Source: Gammaproteobacteria bacterium
GTDB lineage: Bacteria; Pseudomonadota; Gammaproteobacteria; Steroidobacterales; Steroidobacteraceae
Direction of reading: 5' to 3'
Assembly: GCA_019242385.1 (NCBI GenBank)
Contig: JAFAVO010000146.1
Location: 1-5,115, forward strand
DNA: 5,115 nucleotides
Part shown: positions 1 to 5,115 of the stretch, one piece after another
Layout: each line of letters starts with the position of its first letter
How positions within the stretch are numbered: the stretch's first letter is position 1
The notes under the pieces: model-generated
The model's database searches: none
Told to the model about the DNA's origin: nothing
Seen by the model: the letters and a program-made list of their open reading frames with translations, nothing else
Translations under genes and position numbers: made by a program

Positions 1-338
1 CGAGCGCGGATGCGCTCCTCGGGCCAGCCCAGGAGGCGCGGCACGGTCGCGACGTTCTCCGCGACCGTGCGATGGGGAAAGAGCCCATGTCCCTGGATCG
101 CATAGCCGATGCGACGACGCAGAAGATGCGCGGGCTCGCTGCGGGTGTCCTTCCCATCGAGCAGTACGCGGCCGCCGCTCGGCTCGACCAGGCGGTTGAT
201 CATGCGCAGCAGCGTCGACTTGCCCGAGCCCGAGGTGCCGACGATGACCGCAATCGAGTTGCGCTCGACACTGAAGGAAACCTGATCGACGACGGTGGTC
301 GCGCCGTATTGCTTGGTGAGGCTCTCGATCTGGATCAC
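1..338 (-). CDS. yehX: Osmoprotectant/betaine-type ABC transporter ATP-binding protein (YehX/ProV-like), 3' end outside window
   Basis: This is the ATP-hydrolysing subunit expected to power the importer encoded just upstream; it acts on the cytoplasmic face of the inner membrane. The 112 residues visible contain an aromatic A-loop candidate (Tyr11), a Walker A motif GTSGSGKST at residues 34-42, and a Q-loop at about 79-91 (YAIQGHGLFPHRT, Gln82). It is followed by AENVATVPRLLGW, a stretch I recognise from quaternary-amine importer ATPases of the YehX/OpuCA group. The signature LSGGQ and Walker B motifs lie beyond position 1, so the gene is cut by the window and not shown to be broken. The start is GTG at 338-336; its last two bases are the first two of the permease TGA stop, giving a GTGA overlap that implies translational coupling. 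Only a weak GGAA lies upstream as a ribosome site. The frame ends two bases into codon 113. The family is secure; the substrate is inferred. Confidence 0.9.
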   Translation of the reverse strand, partial: MIQIESLTKQYGATTVVDQVSFSVERNSIAVIVGTSGSGKSTLLRMINRLVEPSGGRVLLDGKDTRSEPAHLLRRRIGYAIQGHGLFPHRTVAENVATVPRLLGWPEERIRA

Positions 339-1537
339 GGTGCCGGTTCCGGTGAAGCGGAGGCGGTGCGGTCGAGGACCTCGACCAGTGCATCGAGGAG
401 CACCGAGGCGGAAAAGGCGAGCACCACGATCGGGATGGCACCGAGGAGCACGAGGTCGATGGCCGTCTGCCCGATGCCCTGGAATACGAAGGTGCCGAGC
501 CCGCCACCGCCGATCAGCGCTGCGACGGTCACCATGCCGATGTTCTGCACCAGCACCACGCGGATCCCGGTGAGAATCACCGGCAGCGCGAGCGGTAACT
601 CGATGCGGAACAGCACCTGCCAGGGCGTCATGCCCATGCCGAGCGCTGCCTCGACCGCCGCGTGCGAGACGCGGCGTAACCCCACCACGGTATTCGCCAC
701 GATGGGCAACAGCGAATAGAGAAACAGCGCCACCACCGCCGGCGCCGCGCCGATGCCGCGGATGCCGAGCGCGGCCGCGGCCGGAACCCGCGCCGCGAGC
801 GCGCCGAGCGGCGCCATCAAAATGCCGAAGAGCGCGATTGCCGGAATGGTCTGGATGACATTGAGTGTGCCCAGCACCGGTGTACGCAGCCGCGGCGCCC
901 GGTGGCAGAGAATCCCGAGCGGCAACCCGACGATCACCGCCGCCAGCAGCGACCCCCCGGCGAGCCATACGTGGCGCGACAGCTCGAGCGGAAAGCGTCC
1001 GGCGTTCACCGCGTACTCGCGCATCACCGAGAGATTGTCGAACAGGCCGTGGGCGAGCGCGGCACAGGTGATGGCGATGGCTGCTGCCAGCAGCAGCACC
1101 CGCACCAGCGGCCGGGGCCGCAGCCGGGTGATCGCATCCGTGGCCATGAGCCCGAGGCATATCAGCAGCACCCAGAAGGCGCCGCCGGGTGCGACACGGA
1201 CCACGTGGTCACCCGCTGGGGTGAGCGTATTGGCAGCGGTGGCGATGGCGAGCGCGAGTACGATCACCCCTGCGAGCGCTGCGACCAGACGCCGTTTTGC
1301 ATCGGTGACGCCGAGCGCCACCGCTGCGGTGAGCAGCAACACTGCCTGCACACCGAGCGCGCCCCAGAGCGGCAGCACCTGCTGCAGATCGCGCGCCTCA
1401 CCAGGCAGGATGCGGTTTGCCTTGAACACCACGAAAGGCAGGCCGATGAGCGCCGCCGCGCCCGCTGCGCTCAGCACGACACCGAGCCGATCGAGGGAGG
1501 CGCGAGCGGGGAGAGCCATGGCGAGTCTGAGCTCCAC
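335..1537 (-). CDS. yehY: Osmoprotectant/betaine-type ABC transporter permease (YehY-like)
   Basis: This is an integral inner-membrane permease of the binding-protein-dependent importer family. At 400 residues it is long for this class and resembles E. coli YehY in having an extra hydrophobic N-terminal half (hydrophobic segments near residues 19-37, 60-79, 86-105, 120-137 and 146-164). The usual permease core follows, from about residue 190 to 386. A YehY-like landmark, SVMREYAVNAGRF, is at 170-182. TLNVIQTIPAIALFG at 224-238 and the cytoplasmic EAA loop at 296-319 (EAALGMGMTPWQ, then IELPLALP) couple to the ATPase. The C-terminal tail is Ala/Pro-rich. I prefer the GTG at 1537-1535 because AGAGG lies five bases upstream; an ATG at 1519-1517 is a possible alternative that would remove six residues. 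The gene starts 8 bases after the binding-protein stop and overlaps the ATPase gene by four bases. Substrate choice cannot be read from the permease. Confidence 0.92.
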   Translation of the reverse strand: MELRLAMALPARASLDRLGVVLSAAGAAALIGLPFVVFKANRILPGEARDLQQVLPLWGALGVQAVLLLTAAVALGVTDAKRRLVAALAGVIVLALAIATAANTLTPAGDHVVRVAPGGAFWVLLICLGLMATDAITRLRPRPLVRVLLLAAAIAITCAALAHGLFDNLSVMREYAVNAGRFPLELSRHVWLAGGSLLAAVIVGLPLGILCHRAPRLRTPVLGTLNVIQTIPAIALFGILMAPLGALAARVPAAAALGIRGIGAAPAVVALFLYSLLPIVANTVVGLRRVSHAAVEAALGMGMTPWQVLFRIELPLALPVILTGIRVVLVQNIGMVTVAALIGGGGLGTFVFQGIGQTAIDLVLLGAIPIVVLAFSASVLLDALVEVLDRTASASPEPAP

Positions 1538-1539
1538 GG

Positions 1540-1547
1540 CCGCCTCT
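1540..1547 (-). promoter_or_regulatory. Ribosome binding site for the permease gene
   Basis: Read on the minus strand, AGAGGCGG begins inside the binding-protein TAG stop and ends two bases before the permease GTG at 1537. The AGAGG core sits five bases from the start, a workable spacing. It is the clearest Shine-Dalgarno-like element in the window and supports the GTG over the downstream ATG at 1519. Confidence 0.5.
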
Positions 1548-2457
1548 ACTTCAACCAGCCCTTCGCCCGGAGGTATTCGGCGGCCACCGCCTCATCGGAC
1601 TCGCCGTTGATCTGCACGCGCGCATTGAGCCCCTGCAGCACCTCGCGGTCCAGGCTCTCCATCAGCGGCTTCACGATGGTCGCGATCTGCGGATATTGCC
1701 GCAACACGCTCTCACGAACGATGGGTACCGGAGCATAAACGGGCTGGTCGTGCCGATCATCCTCCAGGACCTGCAGGTGCGCCGCGGCGATGCCACCGTC
1801 GGTGCCGTAGACCATTGCGGTGTTGGCGCCGTTGGTGCCGGCCGCCGCGGCGGTGATCGTGGCGGCCGTCTCACCGCCGGCGAGCACGATGAGCTGGGAA
1901 GAGCGCAGCGTGAAGCCGTAGGTTTGCTCGAGAGAACGCAGCGTCCCGGCATTGGCGAACTCCGCGGAGCAGATGAGCACCACGTGGCCGCCGCCTGCGA
2001 CCCAGCGGCCGAAGTCGCTCATGGTGCGTAGCTGGTAGGCCTGCGCCACATCCGAGCGCACGGCGAGCGCCCACGCGTTGCTGGCCCGCGCGGGCGTGAG
2101 CCACACGATGCGGTTCGCCGCATAATCGAGCCGCGAGCCGAGCTCATAACCGCGGTCGAGATCCTTCCAGGCGGGGTTGCCCGCATCGTTGAAGAAGAGT
2201 CCCGCGTTGCCGGTGTACTCGACGTAGAGGTCGATCTCGCCGGCGAGCAGCGCCTGGCGCACCACCGGCGTGGCGCCGATGCGTGTGCGATCCACCACCG
2301 GGATGCCCTGCGCCTGCAGCAGCAGCCGGATCATCTGCCCGAGCATCGCCGACTCGCTCGAGAGCTTCGAGGAGACGACGACCGCGGCGCGTAGCGGTGC
2401 TGCGGCAGCGAGCGCCAGCAGCGCCACGGCACATACCGATTTGATGATCCTGGACAC
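1546..2457 (-). CDS. osmF: Periplasmic osmoprotectant/betaine-binding protein (OsmF/YehZ-like)
   Basis: This is the substrate-binding subunit that delivers ligand to the permease in the periplasm. The 303 residues match the usual length of OsmF/YehZ. Residues 1-24 form a Sec signal peptide: a positive start (MSRIIK), a hydrophobic Ala/Leu core, and an Ala-rich cleavage region near APLRAA. There is no lipobox, so a soluble periplasmic protein is expected. Family landmarks follow: SKLSSESAMLGQMI (30-43), GATPVVRQALLAGEIDLY (61-78) then VEYTGN, NAWALAVR (127-134), AMVYGTDGGIAA (214-225), VPIVRESVLRQYPQIA (244-259) and a C-terminal AAEYLRAKGW. These resemble E. coli YehZ closely. The start is GTG at 2457-2455; the codon before it is TGA, so no earlier in-frame start exists, and the signal peptide fits. 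Only a G-run four bases upstream could serve as a ribosome site. It is the first gene of the importer operon. Known family ligands include glycine betaine; the ligand here is inferred. Confidence 0.93.
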   Translation of the reverse strand: MSRIIKSVCAVALLALAAAAPLRAAVVVSSKLSSESAMLGQMIRLLLQAQGIPVVDRTRIGATPVVRQALLAGEIDLYVEYTGNAGLFFNDAGNPAWKDLDRGYELGSRLDYAANRIVWLTPARASNAWALAVRSDVAQAYQLRTMSDFGRWVAGGGHVVLICSAEFANAGTLRSLEQTYGFTLRSSQLIVLAGGETAATITAAAAGTNGANTAMVYGTDGGIAAAHLQVLEDDRHDQPVYAPVPIVRESVLRQYPQIATIVKPLMESLDREVLQGLNARVQINGESDEAVAAEYLRAKGWLK

Positions 2458-2474
2458 TCAGCCCCCGCCGCTGC

Positions 2475-2554
2475 GCATGCAGCCTTCGGCACGTTGTCGG
2501 TTGGCGCCCGGCGCGTCAAGGGCGGCGGCCTGCCGGAGCTGCATGCAGGCATGC
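2475..2554. repeat. Three GCATGC hexamers in the divergent intergenic region; candidate operator
   Basis: GCATGC occurs at 2475-2480, 2541-2546 and 2549-2554. The middle copy sits inside the perfect 10-bp palindrome CTGCATGCAG (2539-2548). The first copy lies in a related context (CTGCGCATGCAG, 2471-2482). The second and third are 8 bp apart start to start. The only other copy I found by eye in the window is near 4772, inside soxA. Palindromic sites repeated between divergent operons are typical of dimeric regulator binding, but no regulator gene is in the window and the role is inferred. Confidence 0.35.
2491..2519 (-). promoter_or_regulatory. Possible sigma-70-type promoter for the importer operon
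   Basis: On the minus strand TTGACG (2519-2514) matches five of six bases of a -35 box. The hexamer 17 bases further on (CAACGT, 2496-2491) is a poor -10 match, so the element is weak or needs an activator. It lies about 35 bases before the binding-protein GTG. No better candidate was seen on this strand in the intergenic region. Confidence 0.25.
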
Positions 2555-2584
2555 GACGTGCGTGTCGAGCGCGGCCGGAGCCCT

Positions 2585-2590
2585 TATGAT
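2585..2590 (+). promoter_or_regulatory. Possible -10 box for the sox operon
   Basis: TATGAT matches the sigma-70 -10 consensus at five of six bases in an otherwise G+C-rich stretch. No good -35 is seen 16-18 bases upstream, but the GCATGC pair at 2541-2554 lies where an activator would bind. If used, transcription would begin near 2597 and leave a leader of only about five bases before the soxB ATG, making the mRNA almost leaderless. That is a reason for caution. Confidence 0.25.
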
Positions 2591-2601
2591 GGCGGCAAGC
2601 C

Positions 2602-3900
2602 ATGAATGTTCCGCACCCGCGCCTGCCTCCGCCCAAAGTCCAACGTTCCAACCGCTACTCCATCTGGCGGCTATTACGCGAGGGGCTGCGCAGCCAGCGC
2701 GGCTGGTCGCGCGCCTGGGCCAAGGCCAGCCCGCGCGCGCGCTACCGCGTGGTCATCGTCGGTGGCGGAGGACACGGCCTCTCAACCGCATTTCACCTCG
2801 CCGCCGAGCACGGCATCACGGACGTCGCGGTCCTCGAGCGTGGACCGATAGGACTCGGCAACGTCGGACGCAACACCACCATCATCCGCTCGAACTACTT
2901 CCATCCCGACAACATCCGCTTCTATGAGCTCTCCTTGCGGTTGTGGGAGCGCCTCGAGCGTGATCTCAATTTCAACGCCATGGTCAGTCAGCGTGGCACG
3001 CTCAATCTCTTCCACACCGAAGCGCAGCGCGACCTGTTCACCCGGCGCGCGAACCAGATGCGGCTGCTCGGCGTGGATGCGGAAGCCCTCGATGCTGCAA
3101 AGGTGCGCCGCCTCGTGCCGCTCGTGGACCTGGAGAATGGCCGTTATCCGGTGCTCGGCGGATTCCTGCAGCGCCGCGGCGGCACCGTGCGGCACGATGC
3201 GGTCGCCTGGGGCTACGCCCGCGCAGCCTCCGCGGCCGGAATCGACGTCATCGAGCACTGCGAGGTGACCGGTCTGACGCTTGCCGACGGGCGTGTGCGC
3301 GGTGTGCAGACTGCGCGCGGTCCCATCGAGGCCGACACGGTATGCCTCGCCGTGGCCGGGCACTCTTCGGTGCTCGCCGCCATGGCAGGACTGCAGCTGC
3401 CCATCGAGACCCACGTACTGCAGGCATTCGTCAGCGAGCCGGTGAAGCCGCTTCTCGATGTCGTGCTCACTTACGGTGCCGGGCACTTCTACATCAGCCA
3501 GTCGGACAAGGGCGGACTCGTCTTCGGCGGCGCCATCGACGGCTACAACACCTACGCACAGCGCGGCACACTGCCGATGGTCGAGGAGGTCGCGGCCGCG
3601 GGCGTGACATTGCTGCCGGCGCTGGCGCGGCTCAAGGTGCTGCGTCAATGGGGTGGGGTCATGGACATGACCATGGATGGATCGCCCATCATCTCCAGGA
3701 CGCCGGTTCCCGGGCTGATCCTGAACGGCGGATGGTGCTACGGCGGCTTCAAGGCGATCCCCGCCGGAGGACTCACCACCGCGCACCTCATCGCGCGCGG
3801 CGAGCCGCACCCGTGCGCGGAGCATCTCGATCTCGGACGCTTCGCGCAGGGGCGCCCCGTGGATGAGCGCGGCGTCGGCCCCTTCGCTTACCTGCACTGA
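2602..3900 (+). CDS. soxB: Heterotetrameric sarcosine oxidase, beta subunit
   Basis: This is the catalytic flavoprotein subunit, which oxidises the N-methyl group of sarcosine. In the cytoplasmic alpha-beta-gamma-delta complex it uses non-covalent FAD and an FMN attached covalently to a beta-subunit histidine. The N-terminal Rossmann motif VVIVGGGGHG is at 50-59. The family block GRNTTIIRSNYF is at 89-100, and RGGTVRHDAVAWG is at 192-204, with His198 aligning with the FMN-linking histidine of characterised enzymes. AGHSSVLAAMAGL is at 252-264, YISQSDKG at 297-304 and RQWGGVMDMTMDGSPIIS at 348-365. At 432 residues it is slightly longer than usual (about 405-415), with an extra N-terminal tail before RYSIWRLL. 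The ATG at 2602 is preceded in frame by TGA at 2587-2589 and no other start lies before the conserved region, so the tail appears real. The C-terminal flavin-site segment reads GGWCYGGFKAIPAGG (376-390), unlike the usual GWGTGGFKATPGSG. N-methyl amino acids other than sarcosine are possible substrates. Confidence 0.95.
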   Translation: MNVPHPRLPPPKVQRSNRYSIWRLLREGLRSQRGWSRAWAKASPRARYRVVIVGGGGHGLSTAFHLAAEHGITDVAVLERGPIGLGNVGRNTTIIRSNYFHPDNIRFYELSLRLWERLERDLNFNAMVSQRGTLNLFHTEAQRDLFTRRANQMRLLGVDAEALDAAKVRRLVPLVDLENGRYPVLGGFLQRRGGTVRHDAVAWGYARAASAAGIDVIEHCEVTGLTLADGRVRGVQTARGPIEADTVCLAVAGHSSVLAAMAGLQLPIETHVLQAFVSEPVKPLLDVVLTYGAGHFYISQSDKGGLVFGGAIDGYNTYAQRGTLPMVEEVAAAGVTLLPALARLKVLRQWGGVMDMTMDGSPIISRTPVPGLILNGGWCYGGFKAIPAGGLTTAHLIARGEPHPCAEHLDLGRFAQGRPVDERGVGPFAYLH

Positions 3901-3904
3901 CTCG

Positions 3905-4183
3905 ATGCTGCGGATTCCCTGCCCCTGGTGCGGACTGCGTGACGAGAGCGAATTTCGCTATCGCGGCGATGCTACGCGGCGCCGCCCTGCTGCCGAGGCC
4001 GGCATCGATGCATTCGTGGCGTACGTGTACCAGCGCGACAATCCCCGCGACTGGCACAGCGAGTGGTGGCTGCACGTCGCCGGATGCCGCGGGCTCCTGA
4101 GGGTCGTGCGGCACACGGTGACGCACGAGATCAGCTTGGTAGAGTCCGCCTCCGGCGTGCAGGGCGCGGAGCAGCCGCGCTGA
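3905..4183 (+). CDS. soxD: Heterotetrameric sarcosine oxidase, delta subunit
   Basis: This is the small zinc-binding structural subunit of the sarcosine oxidase complex. The 92 residues begin MLRIPCPWCG, the classic SoxD start, followed by RDESEF. Cys6, Cys9, His57 and Cys61 (in WWLHVAGC, 54-61) fit the known Cys-Cys-His-Cys zinc site. RDNPRDWHSEWW (44-55) and RHTVTHEI (69-76) are also family blocks. The linker between the two halves is shorter and lacks the usual acidic stretch, and the tail after VTHEI is unconserved. I place the start at ATG 3905. An earlier in-frame ATG at 3863 would overlap the end of soxB and add 14 residues unlike the family. The gene follows the soxB stop by four bases, has no obvious Shine-Dalgarno site, and probably depends on coupling to soxB translation. 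Its TGA shares one base with the soxA ATG. Confidence 0.93.
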   Translation: MLRIPCPWCGLRDESEFRYRGDATRRRPAAEAGIDAFVAYVYQRDNPRDWHSEWWLHVAGCRGLLRVVRHTVTHEISLVESASGVQGAEQPR

Positions 4184-5115
4184 TGCCCGGAGCTCCCGGG
4201 AAATTGCGCGCCATGCCGGACGGTTCGCGCGCACCGATCGGGGCAAGCGCAGCATCCCCGGCTGGCGGCTCGGCCCGCATCACTTCCGGAGCACTCACCG
4301 ACCGCTCGCGCCCGATCCGCTTCCGCTTCGATGGTCGCGAGCTCCAGGGGCTCCAGGGCGACACACTCGCCTCCGCCCTGCTCGCCAACGGTGTGCGCCA
4401 GGTCGCGCGCAGCTTCAAGTACCACAGGCCCCGCGGCATCCTCACCGCAGGTCCGGAGGAACCGTGCGCGCTCGTAGATGTGCTGAGCGATCGGGGCCGC
4501 GAGCCGAATCGAACGGCAACGACGCTTCCCTTGCACGAGGGGTTGACGGCGGAGAGTCAGAACCGCTGGCCGAGTCTGCGCTTCGACCTGCGCGCCCTCG
4601 CCGATCAACTCGGGCGCTTCCTGCCGGCCGGCTTCTACTACAAGACCTTCATGGCACCGGGCTGGGCGTGGGAGCGCCTGTACGAGCCTCTCATCCGTCG
4701 CGCCGCGGGACTCGGGCGCCTGGCCGCGACCCCCACTCCACACAGCGATCCGGCGGAGACGGTGCATGAGCATGCCGACGTCCTCATCGTCGGCGCGGGC
4801 TCGTGCGGGCTTGCCGCCGCTCACCGCCTGGCAACCGCCGGCCTGCGCGTCATGCTCGCCGATCAGGACGTGCTCCCCGGAGGTGGCACGCTGCTCGATG
4901 CACACTGGATGGCGTGGCGCGAGTCCGTGTGCGCATCACTCGGGCGATGGCCCGCACTCCGGTGCCTCACGCGCACGACCGTCCTCGGAGCCTACGGCCA
5001 TGGTGTCTTTGCCGCGCTCGAGACCCTCAGCCCCGAGGAGAGTGCGCGCTTTGGCGGACTGCGTGAGCGATTGCGCGTGATCCGTGCCCGGCGCGTGCTG
5101 CTCGCGGGCGGCGCA
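4183..5115 (+). CDS. soxA: Heterotetrameric sarcosine oxidase, alpha subunit, 3' end outside window
   Basis: SoxA binds NAD and, through its C-terminal aminomethyltransferase-like region, tetrahydrofolate; the methyl carbon leaves as methylene-tetrahydrofolate. Of a protein usually near 950-1000 residues, 311 codons are visible, open to the window edge. Residues 43-100 are the ferredoxin-like N-terminal domain (GDTLASALLANGV at 59-71, RSFKYHRPRGILTAGPEEP at 76-94). It lacks a cysteine cluster, with Cys95 the only cysteine there, as is usual in SoxA. GFYYKTFM (150-157) and RRAAGLGR (172-179) are linker blocks. A dinucleotide-binding motif follows at 199-209 (DVLIVGAGSCG), then LADQD and PGGGTLL, and TRTTVLGAYGHGVF at 263-276. 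The ATG at 4183 overlaps the soxD stop (TGATG), with GGAG 11 bases upstream. It adds about 30 low-complexity Ala/Gly/Pro residues before the family start; ATG 4213 is an alternative. The motif GAGSCG departs from the common GxGPAG. No frameshift is seen. Confidence 0.92.
   Translation, partial: MPGAPGKLRAMPDGSRAPIGASAASPAGGSARITSGALTDRSRPIRFRFDGRELQGLQGDTLASALLANGVRQVARSFKYHRPRGILTAGPEEPCALVDVLSDRGREPNRTATTLPLHEGLTAESQNRWPSLRFDLRALADQLGRFLPAGFYYKTFMAPGWAWERLYEPLIRRAAGLGRLAATPTPHSDPAETVHEHADVLIVGAGSCGLAAAHRLATAGLRVMLADQDVLPGGGTLLDAHWMAWRESVCASLGRWPALRCLTRTTVLGAYGHGVFAALETLSPEESARFGGLRERLRVIRARRVLLAGGA

Noticed and set aside
72..719. A 215-codon plus-strand frame opposite the ATPase and permease
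   Set aside because: The minus strand there encodes Walker A and EAA-loop motifs; the plus-strand product is compositionally biased and unrecognisable.
753..1738. Two overlapping long plus-strand open frames (753-1610 and 902-1738) opposite the permease and binding protein
   Set aside because: Both oppose strongly recognised transporter genes; the translations are Ser/Thr/Ala- or His/Arg/Gln-rich shadows with no domain signal.
2554..2567. Short inverted repeat CGAC-N6-GTCG before soxB
   Set aside because: Four-base arms are easily found by chance in this composition and it does not look like a terminator or a convincing operator by itself.
2782..3897. A 371-codon open frame on the minus strand opposite soxB
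   Set aside because: It is antisense to a clear soxB, has no recognisable family motif, and long antisense frames are expected in G+C-rich coding DNA.
3863..3904. An earlier soxD start at ATG 3863 overlapping the end of soxB
   Set aside because: The extra 14 residues are unlike SoxD, whose conserved start MLxIPCPWCG coincides with ATG 3905.
3958..4905. A 315-codon open frame on the minus strand opposite soxD and soxA
   Set aside because: It spans two well-supported genes on the other strand and its translation is low-complexity Arg/Ala/Gly-rich without motifs.

Overview
The window is G+C-rich by eye (about two thirds, not computed) with strong G/C bias at third codon positions. It carries tightly packed bacterial genes of proteobacterial type. 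I cannot place the organism more narrowly; a soil or plant-associated gamma-, beta- or alphaproteobacterium would fit.

Left part, minus strand (2457 down to 1): three consecutive genes of a YehZYX/OsmF-type ABC importer for quaternary amines and osmoprotectants. They are the periplasmic binding protein (1546-2457), a 400-residue permease (335-1537), and the first 112 residues of the ATPase (338 down to 1, running off the window). All three start with GTG. The permease and ATPase overlap by four bases, and the binding protein and permease are 8 bases apart, so this looks like one operon. In E. coli the operon continues with a second permease (yehW); if present here it would lie beyond position 1.

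Middle (2458-2601): a 144-bp divergent intergenic region. It should hold the control signals for both operons. It contains three GCATGC hexamers, one of them inside a perfect 10-bp palindrome, and weak promoter-like elements on each strand.

Right part, plus strand (2602 to 5115): soxB, soxD and the 5' part of soxA, encoding the beta, delta and alpha subunits of heterotetrameric sarcosine oxidase. soxB and soxD are 4 bases apart, and soxD and soxA overlap by one base (TGATG). soxA is open to the window edge. The remaining subunit gene, soxG, would be expected further right.

Working model (inference): the importer brings in glycine betaine, a related N-methylated amine, or sarcosine itself. 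Sarcosine formed by betaine demethylation, or imported directly, is oxidatively demethylated by SoxBDAG to glycine with transfer of the methyl carbon to tetrahydrofolate. The divergent layout suggests shared regulation. The families are known. The less ordinary points are the coupling of this transporter class to sox genes, several departures from the usual SoxB and SoxA motifs, and the repeated motif in the shared control region. I see no mobile element, CRISPR array, RNA gene or clearly new system.
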